The notes under the pieces: generated by a model
Databases searched by the model: none
What the model saw: the letters and a program-made list of their open reading frames with translations, nothing else
Told to the model about the DNA's origin: nothing
Shown: positions 1 to 10,321 of the stretch, piece after piece
How positions within the stretch are numbered: position 1 is the stretch's first letter
Layout: each line of letters begins with the position of its first letter
Program-made: the position numbers and the translations under genes
Assembly: GCF_004114695.1 (NCBI RefSeq)
Contig: NZ_CP035310.1
Location: forward strand, 2,463,501 to 2,527,500
Reading direction: 5' to 3'
DNA from: Erythrobacter sp. HKB08
GTDB lineage: Bacteria; Pseudomonadota; Alphaproteobacteria; Sphingomonadales; Sphingomonadaceae
DNA length: 64,000 nt

Positions 1-298
1 AATCGATCGCCCCGGCTTTCATCGCATTGACCGTCTCCGAGGTTCGCGGGTTCTCCGCAATGGCTACGATGGGGAGCCACACATTCGACTTTTCGAGACG
101 GGCTATGAGCAGGGCGATCCCGCCGCCTGCCGGATTGTCCAGGGCTATGATGACCCCCTGGTCGGGCCTGCATGCGGCGAGTTCGGCGAAGTCGGAATAG
201 ACTTCCGCGTGATAGCCGAGGTTGAATGCGATCCTCGCCAGTTCGGCCCTGAGGCGGGTCGATGGATCGAGGAAGTGTATCCTGAAGGGCGTATCCAT
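1..298 (-). CDS. Response regulator receiver domain (FixJ/LuxR-type), 3' part outside window
   Basis: Only the N-terminal 99 or so codons are inside the window; the frame runs open through position 1. The start is the ATG at 298; no in-frame start lies further upstream. The residues fit a receiver fold: a possible phosphoacceptor Asp in IIALDNPAGGG and the alpha-4 signature NAMKAGAID, which is typical of FixJ-like regulators that carry a C-terminal LuxR helix-turn-helix. The pocket looks degenerate: a single acidic residue (Asp11) replaces the usual pair, and the Thr/Ser of beta-4 is replaced in IVAIAENP. No strong Shine-Dalgarno is visible. A perfect inverted repeat lies 44-65 bases upstream of the start. 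The output domain is an inference because it is not in the window. Confidence 0.65.
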   Translation of the reverse strand, partial: MDTPFRIHFLDPSTRLRAELARIAFNLGYHAEVYSDFAELAACRPDQGVIIALDNPAGGGIALLIARLEKSNVWLPIVAIAENPRTSETVNAMKAGAID

Positions 299-341
299 GG
301 CCGGAAGTCTGGCGCAATACGCAACCGCGCTAAATCCGTAG

Positions 342-363
342 TAATACTCATAATGGAGTATTA
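342..363. promoter_or_regulatory. Perfect 8-bp inverted repeat, candidate operator
   Basis: Arms TAATACTC and GAGTATTA are separated by the six bases ATAATG. The site lies in an AT-rich stretch between the response regulator start (298, minus) and the 3' end of the Anbu gene (463). Its dyad symmetry fits a dimeric regulator, and autoregulation of the adjacent LuxR-type gene is the simplest guess. A hairpin terminator is less likely because neither side has a T run or GC-rich stem. It could serve transcription to the left; the gene to the right converges on it. Confidence 0.5.
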
Positions 364-462
364 TCGCCTTGGTTATACTCGCTAATTACGCGATTGCGCC
401 AATCCCGCGACACCGAAGTCGATCTAACTTCACTTAACACGGGAAGTGTTACGACGGGAAAT

Positions 463-1206
463 TCAGCCTTGGTAGAAACTGTAGTCCGGCAAGGAATGAA
501 ATGCCGACTTCAGCGCATCGCCCCAACTGGACGAAATAGCCTGGAAATACTCGTCGTCATGCGAGATTCGGCGCGTGTGGGTCGGCGCATAATCATCCCG
601 TTCGATGACCATGAGATCCAGCGGAAGGCCGACCGAAAGGTTCGCCTTGAGCGTGGAATCGAACGACACCATCAGCAGCTTGACCGCATCCTCGAAGCTC
701 ATGCTGCGATCGTAGCCGCGGATGATGATCGGGCGTCCGTATTTCGTCTCGCCGATCTGGAAGAAGGGCGTGTCGAGGCTCGCTTCGATGAAGTTGCCTT
801 CGGGGTAGATCATGAAGAGGCGCGGCTCCATCCCGGCGATCTGCCCGGCGAGGATGATGGAGGCGGTGAAGCGGCCCTTGCCGTTGCTACCATTGACCTT
901 TTGCCGCTCTTCGATGGTGGACTGCAGCAGCTTGCCGATCTCGCTCGCGACCTGGAACATGGTCGGCGCTTCGAGCAGCGAGTTCTGCCGGTCTTCCGGC
1001 GTCTTGGTGCGTTCTTCGAGCTGGCTGATGACGGCCTGCGTGGTGGCAAGGTTGCCCGCCGTCATGACGGCAATCATGCGCTCGCCCGGCACCTGCCAGT
1101 GGAACATCTTGCGGAACACGGAAATGTTGTCGACGCCCGAATTGGTGCGGGTGTCGCTCATCAGGACGAGCCCCTTATCGAGCATCATGCCGACGCAATA
1201 GGTCAT
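463..1206 (-). CDS. Anbu proteasome-type peptidase
   Basis: A 247-residue member of the proteasome/HslV Ntn-hydrolase fold, of the Anbu (ancestral beta subunit) branch. It begins Met-Thr, so removal of Met exposes the catalytic Thr2. Asp18 in SDTRT and Lys33 match the conserved active-site Asp and Lys of proteasome beta subunits. It is the last gene of a minus-strand set with a transglutaminase-like protein (52 bases upstream), an alpha-E protein and a circularly permuted ATP-grasp. This linkage is the hallmark of Anbu operons and separates it from HslV, which pairs with HslU. The physiological substrate of Anbu is not established. It probably acts in the cytoplasm, as no signal peptide is seen. 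Confidence 0.9.
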   Translation of the reverse strand: MTYCVGMMLDKGLVLMSDTRTNSGVDNISVFRKMFHWQVPGERMIAVMTAGNLATTQAVISQLEERTKTPEDRQNSLLEAPTMFQVASEIGKLLQSTIEERQKVNGSNGKGRFTASIILAGQIAGMEPRLFMIYPEGNFIEASLDTPFFQIGETKYGRPIIIRGYDRSMSFEDAVKLLMVSFDSTLKANLSVGLPLDLMVIERDDYAPTHTRRISHDDEYFQAISSSWGDALKSAFHSLPDYSFYQG

Positions 1207-1258
1207 AATCCGCGAAATCTCCGTTGCTGGCGGCAGGAATGCAGCCCGTGCGGGCCTC

Positions 1259-2074
1259 TTACTGATCTATCTGCTGCTGTTCCACTGCGACGTCGACTTC
1301 GAGTTCGTCCGCCGAGCTTCCGAAGCTGATGCCGGTGATCGGCGCCGCGTCGCGATAATCGAGCCCGGTCGCCACCCGGACATAGCGCGGATCGGGGCTG
1401 ATGCCGTTGGAAATATCGAAGCCGACCCAGCCGAGCCCCTCGATATGCGCTTCAGCCCAGGCGTGGGTGGCATGCTGCTCCACCCGGTCGTTCATCATCA
1501 AATAGCCGCTGACATAGCGCGCCGGGATACCCGCGAGCCGCGAAAGGCCGATGAAGATATGCGCATGATCCTGGCACACACCGCGCCCGCGCTCGGCTGC
1601 TTCCTCGCCGGTGGTGGTGACACCGGTTTCGCCGGTCTTGTACTCGACGCTTTCGGCGATCTTGCGCGACAGCTCGTGCAATTGCGGTAGCGGGTCGGCG
1701 CCTTCGAGATCGATCCCTTCGAGCAGCGCCTTCGATGCCGAGCCCGGCTGTGTCAGTTTGGTCTGTCCGCAGAATGCCCAGAGCGGCAGGTGGCCCGAAT
1801 GCTTGCCGATGACGCCTGCCTTGTCCTCGGTATCCACCAGCCCTTCGCAATTCACCGTTACGACGCTGGCACCGGGTTCAACCGCGATCAGGGTCGTGTG
1901 GTTGAAATGCTGGTCGTCGTATTCGAGTTCGAAATGCGCGTTCTCGTAGGTGATCTTCCACTCGACGATCGATTGCCCCTGCGTCTCCTTGGGCGTGAGG
2001 CGCAGTCGCTGGAGCGCATGCACAACCGGTTCTGCGAAGCGGTAACGGGTCGAATGGCGGACGGAGAGGCGCAT
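1259..2074 (-). CDS. Transglutaminase-like cysteine peptidase family protein
   Basis: A 271-residue protein with an N-terminal beta domain (about 1-85, beginning MRLSVRHSTRYRF) followed by a transglutaminase-core domain. The catalytic triad is visible as Cys167 in RGVCQDHAH, His204 in ATHAWAEAH and Asp220 in GFDISNG. Proteins of this kind in Anbu operons are thought to act as cysteine peptidases or peptide ligases; the substrate is unknown. The start is only three bases from the stop of the alpha-E gene, so translation is probably coupled. It is not the lasso B2 protease: it is about twice as long and belongs to a different subfamily. Confidence 0.88.
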   Translation of the reverse strand: MRLSVRHSTRYRFAEPVVHALQRLRLTPKETQGQSIVEWKITYENAHFELEYDDQHFNHTTLIAVEPGASVVTVNCEGLVDTEDKAGVIGKHSGHLPLWAFCGQTKLTQPGSASKALLEGIDLEGADPLPQLHELSRKIAESVEYKTGETGVTTTGEEAAERGRGVCQDHAHIFIGLSRLAGIPARYVSGYLMMNDRVEQHATHAWAEAHIEGLGWVGFDISNGISPDPRYVRVATGLDYRDAAPITGISFGSSADELEVDVAVEQQQIDQ

Positions 2075-2077
2075 GAT

Positions 2078-3022
2078 CTATCTCAGGAACCGGTAGTCTT
2101 CGCCGATGGCGGCGGCGATCTGCGAATTGGTGCGCATGAAGTCGACGAGGAATTCGTGGAGGCCCTGCTCGAACACGGTTTCGATCGTCAGGTTCGCCAT
2201 GTGCATGTCGGATTCCCGCATCAGCGCGTTGCTCTCGCCTTCCCGGCCGTGAAGCCTCGCGAGCGCGGCAAGCTCGTCGCGCAGGGCCGAATGGCAGAAG
2301 GCGAGGCTGCGCGGAAAACGCTCGTCGAGGACGAGGAACTCGACGATAGCGCGCGCGTCGATCTCGCCCGCATTGAGCCAGCGAAACGCACTGTCGCCCG
2401 AAACCGAGCGCAGCACGTTTTCCCACTGCCCGCGGTCGAGGCTCGACCCGACATAAGAGAGCGAGGGGAGCAGCAGGTAGTATTTGAGGTCGAGGCTCCG
2501 CGCGACGCAGTCCGCCCGCTCGATCAGCGTGCCAGCGCGCGCGAAATGGAAACCCTCGTTTCTCAAGAGCGAGCCATGCATCGCGCCATGTGCCAGCGTG
2601 CCCGCCCGGCGAACCAGCGCGACCACCTCGCCCACGCTGCCCTGCCCGACGGGCTTTGCCAGCGCATCGCGTATCGACATCCAGCTTTCGTTGACGACTT
2701 CCCAAAGCTCGCTGGTGATCGCGCTGCGAACCGCACGGGCGTTGGTCCGGGTATCACCCATCATGCGCAAGACACTCGCGGGGTTGTCCGGGTCGCGCAG
2801 GATGAAGTTCCATGCCTGGTAGCCCGCGTAGGTCCCGTGCTTCGCCTCGTAGGCATCGCGCAGGCCGAAAGCCTCGATGACCGAGCGCCATTCTTCCTCG
2901 GCCGTCGCGAGATCGCGCGTGACCGCCATGCGCAGCCCTGCATCGAGCAGGCGCGCGGTGTTCTCGGCCCGCTCGAGATAACGGAACATCCAGAACAGGC
3001 CATGAGCGGTACGGCCTAGCAT
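2078..3022 (-). CDS. Alpha-E domain protein (DUF403)
   Basis: A 314-residue, largely alpha-helical protein beginning MLGRTAHGLFWMFRYLERAE, the typical opening of the alpha-E family. It has no recognisable catalytic motif. Alpha-E proteins occur almost always with a circularly permuted ATP-grasp, a transglutaminase-like protein and often Anbu, as here. They are proposed partners in ATP-dependent amide or peptide bond formation. It is 16 bases downstream of the ATP-grasp gene and three bases upstream of the transglutaminase gene, so the set is clearly one operon. Biochemical function remains undetermined. Confidence 0.9.
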   Translation of the reverse strand: MLGRTAHGLFWMFRYLERAENTARLLDAGLRMAVTRDLATAEEEWRSVIEAFGLRDAYEAKHGTYAGYQAWNFILRDPDNPASVLRMMGDTRTNARAVRSAITSELWEVVNESWMSIRDALAKPVGQGSVGEVVALVRRAGTLAHGAMHGSLLRNEGFHFARAGTLIERADCVARSLDLKYYLLLPSLSYVGSSLDRGQWENVLRSVSGDSAFRWLNAGEIDARAIVEFLVLDERFPRSLAFCHSALRDELAALARLHGREGESNALMRESDMHMANLTIETVFEQGLHEFLVDFMRTNSQIAAAIGEDYRFLR

Positions 3023-3038
3023 ATGTGCGAGACTCCCC

Positions 3039-4466
3039 TCATTCCTTCAGCACCCAGGTATCCTTGGTCCCGCCACCCTGGCTCGAATTGACGACCAGCG
3101 ATCCCTTTTTGAGCGCGACGCGCGTCAGGCCGCCGGGGGTCACGTCGATCCCGTCGGGCGAGACGAGGACGAAGGGGCGCAGATCGACATGGCGCGGGGC
3201 GAGGCCTTTCTGCGTGAAGATCGGGCAGGTCGAGAGCGAGAGCGTCGGCTGGGCGATGTAATTGTCCGGCTTCGCCTCCAGCTTCTTGCGGAATTCAGCG
3301 ATTTCACGCTTCGAAGACGTCGGGCCGATCAGCATGCCGTAGCCGCCCGAACCGTGGACTTCCTTCACCACCAGTTCCTCGAGATTGTCGAGCACATAGG
3401 CGAGGCTGTCGGCATCGCTGCAGCGCCATGTTTCGACATTGGGCAGCAGCGGCTTCTCGCCGGTATAGAATTCGACGATTTCCGGCATGAAGCTGTAGAT
3501 CGCCTTGTCGTCGCAAATGCCTGCACCCGGCGCGTTGGCGATCGTGATTCCGCCTGAGCGATACACGTCCATGATCCCCGGCACGCCGAGGACGCTATCG
3601 GGATTGAAAGTCAGCGGATCGAGGAATTCGTCGTCTACCCGGCGGTAGATCACGTCGACCGGCTCATATCCCTTGGTGCAGCGCATCTGCACCCGGCCAT
3701 CCTTCACGCGAAGGTCGCTGCCCTCGACGAGCTCTGCACCCATCTGGTCGGCGAGGAAGGCATGCTCGAAATAGGCGCTGTTGTAGATGCCGGGCGTGAG
3801 CACCGCGACATTGGGCTTGTCCGCGCAGCCCTTCGGGGCGCAAGCGGCAAGGCTGCGGGCGAGGCGGCGGGGATAGTCGGAGACAGTCTCAACGCGCACC
3901 TGGCTGAACAGCTCGGGGAACATCGCCATCATGGTTTCGCGATTTTCGAGCATGTAGCTCACGCCCGAAGGCGTGCGGGCGTTGTCTTCCAGCACGAAGA
4001 AGTCGTCCGGCCCGGTGCGCACCAGGTCGACGCCGACGATATGGGTGTAGACGCCGCCTGGCGGGGTAAAGCCGACCATCTCCTGCAGCCAGGCCGCATT
4101 GCCGCGGAAGAGCCGTTCGGGCACGCGGCCAGCGCGGATGATTTCCTGCCGGTGGTAGAGATCGTAAATGAATGCGTTGAGCGCGCTGACCCGCTGTTCG
4201 ATCCCGCGCGTCAGCTTGCGCCATTCGGCGGAGGTGATGATCCGCGGGACCATGTCGAAGGGGATAAGGCGTTCTTCCGCCTCTTCCGCGCCGTAGACAT
4301 TGAAGGTGATGCCGGTCTTGCGGAAGTTCGTCTCCGCGTCCTTGTGCTTGCGCCGTAGCCAGGCAGTTTCCTGGGCCTCCTGCCATTCGCAGTAGCCCTC
4401 ATACGCCGGACGGATCGAACCGTCTTCGGCATACATCTCGTCAAATGCAGAGACCGGTTCTGCCAT
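3039..4466 (-). CDS. Circularly permuted ATP-grasp type 2 protein
   Basis: A 475-residue member of the DUF404/DUF407 circularly permuted ATP-grasp family. Recognisable segments are DDFFVLEDNARTPSGVSYML, IANAPGAGICDDKAIY and VVKEVHGSGGYGMLIGP, the last resembling the glycine-rich nucleotide-binding loop of ATP-grasp ligases. It is expected to activate a carboxylate with ATP for amide bond formation, but the substrate is unknown. As the first gene of the Anbu set it probably carries the operon promoter in the 65 bases before it, unless transcription starts at the alpha/beta hydrolase further upstream. Confidence 0.9.
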   Translation of the reverse strand: MAEPVSAFDEMYAEDGSIRPAYEGYCEWQEAQETAWLRRKHKDAETNFRKTGITFNVYGAEEAEERLIPFDMVPRIITSAEWRKLTRGIEQRVSALNAFIYDLYHRQEIIRAGRVPERLFRGNAAWLQEMVGFTPPGGVYTHIVGVDLVRTGPDDFFVLEDNARTPSGVSYMLENRETMMAMFPELFSQVRVETVSDYPRRLARSLAACAPKGCADKPNVAVLTPGIYNSAYFEHAFLADQMGAELVEGSDLRVKDGRVQMRCTKGYEPVDVIYRRVDDEFLDPLTFNPDSVLGVPGIMDVYRSGGITIANAPGAGICDDKAIYSFMPEIVEFYTGEKPLLPNVETWRCSDADSLAYVLDNLEELVVKEVHGSGGYGMLIGPTSSKREIAEFRKKLEAKPDNYIAQPTLSLSTCPIFTQKGLAPRHVDLRPFVLVSPDGIDVTPGGLTRVALKKGSLVVNSSQGGGTKDTWVLKE

Positions 4467-4531
4467 ATCCTCCCGAAAGCCTGAACTGCGTGCCGACGAA
4501 CCGCGGCAATGAGCCTATTCAATAGCAAGGC

Positions 4532-5305
4532 TCAATCCATTTCAAGTTCCTGAAGGATCGCGTTTATGCATTGGTGGGAGAAGGAAAAGCCCATGTGGGT
4601 GCAGCGAAGGGCGACAGCGCGGTCGCGCTCGCCGGGCTTGCCGCAAGCACTGCGCGGGCTGACGACACCATCGCGCGGGCTCCAGAAGGCGACCGTCTCG
4701 ACCGGCGGCTTCTCGTCGATCGGATTCGCGATGGGTGGCTCGTCGACGCGGTGGCCTGCGATAAACTGGTAGGCGCGCCAACCCCAGTTCGCGCGCGGAT
4801 TGCCAGAGAATGGCGAGCCCATCGTCACCACCTTGGCGACGCAATCGGGGTGCTGCTTGGCAAGCTCGCGTGCGAAAAGTCCGCCGAGGCTCCAACCGAC
4901 CAGCACGACCTTGCGGTCATACCGTTCGGACAGGTCGCACACCCTCTGCGCGAGACCTTCGAGGTTTTCCTTGCTCGGCCCGAGATTGAACCCGTAGCCC
5001 CAGCGCTTCGCCTTGTGGCCCGCCTGCTCGAGCTGTTTCGCTAGATAGCGAAAGCGCAGCGGGTGCGCGCCGAAGCCGGGGATCAGCATGACCGTCTGCG
5101 GCGAACTCGCCTGCGGAATATCGAGCGAGCGGAACTGGCGGCGGACCGGCTCGAACACCCAGCCGAATTCGCCGACGAGGTGGCGCAGCTTGGGCTTTTC
5201 GGCGGGCTCCTCTTCCGGCTCGCGGGCCAGCGCCAGCCGGCGCGAGAGTTCTTCCGCGCTCAAATGCGGCGTGTCACCGCCGAGAAGAGAAGTCTTGATC
5301 GCCAT
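4532..5305 (-). CDS. Alpha/beta hydrolase
   Basis: A 257-residue protein. A charged N-terminal region (about 1-60) precedes an alpha/beta hydrolase core. The nucleophile elbow is GWSLGG with Ser139, and the oxyanion strand is VMLIPGFGAHPLRF. Late catalytic residues are plausible as an Asp in FWSPRDGVVS and a His in CTHMGFSF. No signal peptide or membrane segment is seen. It lies on the same strand as the Anbu operon, 65 bases upstream of the ATP-grasp gene, so it may be co-transcribed. The substrate cannot be read from the sequence; lipase-like or esterase activity is the general expectation. Confidence 0.8.
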   Translation of the reverse strand: MAIKTSLLGGDTPHLSAEELSRRLALAREPEEEPAEKPKLRHLVGEFGWVFEPVRRQFRSLDIPQASSPQTVMLIPGFGAHPLRFRYLAKQLEQAGHKAKRWGYGFNLGPSKENLEGLAQRVCDLSERYDRKVVLVGWSLGGLFARELAKQHPDCVAKVVTMGSPFSGNPRANWGWRAYQFIAGHRVDEPPIANPIDEKPPVETVAFWSPRDGVVSPRSACGKPGERDRAVALRCTHMGFSFSHQCINAILQELEMD

Positions 5306-5412
5306 CTATTCGCAACATTGGCTCCAATGAGCGATCATACAAGGCGTTCCCTTAACACCGTCACAACCCGGCGAGCTTGTCGGTCGGGCGATCGAGGCCC
5401 ATATGGTCCCGC

Positions 5413-7608
<2,196 letters not shown>

Positions 7609-7685
7609 GCGGCGCGGCGAAACCGTCGATTACTCGGCCTGACGGTTAGACACGAGGCACGGCGCGGGAATATTGCCCTTCGACA

Positions 7686-8234
7686 ATGCGAATTCGCCAG
7701 TCCCTCTCCGTGATCCTGCCGGGCTTGCTGCTCGCGGCGTGCCAGCCGCCAGCGACCGACGATTCCGCCGACCGCGGCGCCATGATCGGTCCGGAAGAAG
7801 GGATGGTCGATCCGATCGACTCGCCGGATGTCGAAGGCGCCATCTGGAGCCCGACGAGCGAGCCCGGGCGCTTGCTCTATGGCAAGCCGGGGCAGACCCC
7901 GCTGGCTGCACTCCAATGCCGGACCGAAGACGGCGTGCGCACCATAGAAATCACGCGCTTCGTCATCACCGACAAGGACGCCAAGGCGATCCAGGTATTG
8001 ATCGGCAACGGCCATTCCGAGCGGCTTCCGATCGAGGCGGTGTGGAACGGGCGAGCGTGGATCTGGCAGGCAACCTGGCCGGGCACCACGAGCGATCTTG
8101 AATCGCTCACCGGTCCGCGCGAGGTTGAATGGACGATCCCCGGCGCGGGGAGCCTGATCCTCAATCCGAGCCCGCTTCCGGGGCGCCTGATCGCGCGCTG
8201 TCGCGGGCTTTCTCTACCAGCATCGATGCCGTGA
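7686..8234 (+). CDS. Hypothetical lipoprotein
   Basis: A 182-residue protein with a lipoprotein signal: basic start MRIRQ, hydrophobic stretch and lipobox LLAAC, so Cys19 would be acylated. No Asp follows the Cys, which favours outer-membrane sorting. The mature part is acidic, and I recognise no domain family. It follows uvrB by 77 bases on the same strand. Its 3' end overlaps the 3' end of the convergent dsbD-like gene by 74 bases, so the C-terminal residues are encoded antisense to that gene. The lipobox and continuous frame make it likely to be real; function unknown. Confidence 0.75.
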   Translation: MRIRQSLSVILPGLLLAACQPPATDDSADRGAMIGPEEGMVDPIDSPDVEGAIWSPTSEPGRLLYGKPGQTPLAALQCRTEDGVRTIEITRFVITDKDAKAIQVLIGNGHSERLPIEAVWNGRAWIWQATWPGTTSDLESLTGPREVEWTIPGAGSLILNPSPLPGRLIARCRGLSLPASMP

Positions 8235-10257
8235 GGACCTGCGGCAAGGTTTCCGCCCCCGCGCCCGGCTCGTACCACAGGTAGAGCGGCACGCCCGCAG
8301 CGCCCTGGTCGGCAAGGAATTCGGCAATCTCGGCATCGCGCCGCGTCCAGTCGCCGCGCATGGCGATGACGTCTGCCTGTTCAAAGGCCTCGCGGGTCGC
8401 CTCGCGTTCGATCGCGACGCTTTCGTTGACCTTGCAGGTCAGGCACCAGTCGGCGGTGAACCAGACGAAGACTGGTCGTCCGCTGGCCCTCGCCTCGGCC
8501 AGCGCGGCATCGCTGAATTCGACCGGGTCGTGGATCGACTCGGCCGCTTCGGCCTTGCTGCTCTCGAAGCTCGCGGGAAGCGCGAAGGCGGCGAAGATCG
8601 CGAAAGGCGCGACCACCAGCCAGAATGCCGGCCATGCCAGCTTGCCGCGAGCTTGCAGCTTGCCGACGATGACCAGCGCGAGGAGCAGGCCGAAGACCAG
8701 CACCATCGTCATCAGTCCGAAGCCCTGCCCGCCGACGCGTGCGACGAGCCAGACGAGTGCCAGCGCGGTCAGCCCCATCGGTACCGCCATCAACCGCCGG
8801 AAGCGCTCCATCCACGGGCCCGGGCGCGGCAGGCGCTCGCGCAAGGCGGGAATGAAGGCGATGGCAAGGAAGGGCAGCGCGATGCCCAGGCCGAGCGCTG
8901 CGAAGAGCGCGATCGCATAGGGCACCGGCAGGACCAGCGCAGCACCAAGCGCTGCTGCCATGAACGGCCCCGTGCACGGCGTTGCGACGAAAGCTGCAAG
9001 AAGGCCGGTCGCAAAGGCGCTGGAGGGCTCTCCCGCCTTCGCGATGGAGATGTTCGGCAGTGCGAAGACGCCCGCGAGGTTCGCGGTAATGGCAACCGCA
9101 AGCAACAGCAGCGCGACGACGACCGACGGCTCCTGCAACTGGAACGCCCAGCCGACCTGTTCGCCCCCGGCGCGCAACAGCAAGAGTAACCCGCCGAGTG
9201 CAAGGCAGGCGAGGATCACACCCGCCGCATAGGCCAGCCCCTCCCGGCGCGCCTGGCTCGCGCTTTCGCCAACCCTTGCAAGCGTCAAGGCCTTGAGACT
9301 GAGGATCGGGAACACGCAGGGCAGGATGTTGAGCAGCAATCCGCCGCCCAGCGCGGCGAGCAGCAGCCAGCCCAGTCCCGGCATGTCGCTGCTCATAGGC
9401 CCGAAGCGCTTGCCGAGTTGTGGCACCTCGCCCGGAACCGCGGCAAACGTGACCCCCTCGCCTTCGCGAAAGGAGAGGATACCGCCCAGCTCGTCGGGCA
9501 GCGCAGCGCCTTCCTGCAACGGTATTTCCGCAACCAGCAGGTCGCCCTCGCGGTAATAGGTCTGGACCGCCGCGTACCGGACGAGAGCCGTGTTCTCGAT
9601 GAAGACATGCGGATCGGTGACCTCGAGCGAGGCGGGCATTGGAAATGCGATACGCAGCGCTCCGCGGCCCTGCGCGAAACTGGCCTCGCTATCGAGCAAC
9701 GGCGGGATCGCTCCCTGCCATCCGGCGAAGCGACTGTCACCTTCTCCCGTCCCGCCAACGGCGATCGCCAGTTCGAGCCGGTCGCGCTCGGGGACACAGA
9801 TGATGTCTGTGCAGGCGAGCCACTGCGCATCGAGCGCGATCCGCGCGACGGAACCTGTTTCGGCATCTGCCGGCACGCTGACGGGTATCAGGACCGCGTA
9901 TTCGCCCTTGAATACGTGGTTCATCAGCCCGGAAATTTCGAGCCTCGTCGGCACCGGATAGCGCGGTTCGCCCGCCTGCCAGCCTCCCGGAAGCTCCCAG
10001 TCGAGTTCCATGCCGTACCCCGCATCGCCGGGGTTCTTCCAGTAGCCGTGCCATCCCTCGTCGGGCCGGAAACGGATCGCGAGCAGCAGCTCCTCACCCG
10101 GCTGCACAGGCCCTTCGGCAACGAGCGCGGCTTCGATGTTCGGTTCGGGCGACGGCTGGCCGATCGGCTGCGCAAGGCCGCCATGGGACGACAGCAGCAG
10201 CGCGGCGGCCGCGAGCAGTGAAGCTATCCAGATGGGAAGATGGCGCAGGTTCGGCAT
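8161..10257 (-). CDS. DsbD-family protein-disulfide reductase
   Basis: About 698 residues. A signal peptide (LPIWIASLLAAAALLLSSHGGLAQ) leads to a periplasmic N-terminal domain. Next is a multi-pass membrane domain with conserved cysteines in NILPCVFPILSLKAL and ATPCTGPFMAAALG. The C-terminal thioredoxin-like domain carries WCLTCK (Cys605 and Cys608 from this start). This is the architecture of DsbD/ScsB proteins, which carry electrons from cytoplasmic thioredoxin across the inner membrane to periplasmic disulfide proteins or cytochrome c maturation. The start at 10257 is preceded by GAAAGAG at good spacing; in-frame ATGs at 10272 and 10296 are alternatives. The gene overlaps the convergent lipoprotein gene. 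Confidence 0.88.
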   Translation of the reverse strand: MPNLRHLPIWIASLLAAAALLLSSHGGLAQPIGQPSPEPNIEAALVAEGPVQPGEELLLAIRFRPDEGWHGYWKNPGDAGYGMELDWELPGGWQAGEPRYPVPTRLEISGLMNHVFKGEYAVLIPVSVPADAETGSVARIALDAQWLACTDIICVPERDRLELAIAVGGTGEGDSRFAGWQGAIPPLLDSEASFAQGRGALRIAFPMPASLEVTDPHVFIENTALVRYAAVQTYYREGDLLVAEIPLQEGAALPDELGGILSFREGEGVTFAAVPGEVPQLGKRFGPMSSDMPGLGWLLLAALGGGLLLNILPCVFPILSLKALTLARVGESASQARREGLAYAAGVILACLALGGLLLLLRAGGEQVGWAFQLQEPSVVVALLLLAVAITANLAGVFALPNISIAKAGEPSSAFATGLLAAFVATPCTGPFMAAALGAALVLPVPYAIALFAALGLGIALPFLAIAFIPALRERLPRPGPWMERFRRLMAVPMGLTALALVWLVARVGGQGFGLMTMVLVFGLLLALVIVGKLQARGKLAWPAFWLVVAPFAIFAAFALPASFESSKAEAAESIHDPVEFSDAALAEARASGRPVFVWFTADWCLTCKVNESVAIEREATREAFEQADVIAMRGDWTRRDAEIAEFLADQGAAGVPLYLWYEPGAGAETLPQVLTASMLVEKARDSARSGAPEAGSD

Positions 10258-10321
10258 CGCTCTTTCGGCCATGCGATGTAGATAGGCCGCGTGCAAGGTG
10301 CAACGCCGCGGTTTCGCGCGC

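Noticed and set aside
394-1329. Long plus-strand open frame opposite the Anbu gene
   Set aside because: It is the GC-rich antisense shadow of a clear Anbu gene; its translation is low-complexity charged sequence without any motif.
1259-2074. Transglutaminase-like protein as the missing lasso leader protease
   Set aside because: It has the long N-terminal domain and operon partners of the Anbu-associated family; the B2-type gene at 34452 is a much better match.
5377-5412. TTG start for uvrB
   Set aside because: It adds 12 residues not typical of UvrB; the ATG at 5413 gives the usual N-terminus.
5306-5412. LexA (SOS) box upstream of uvrB
   Set aside because: A GTTC is present but there is no second GTTC at the required seven-base spacing.
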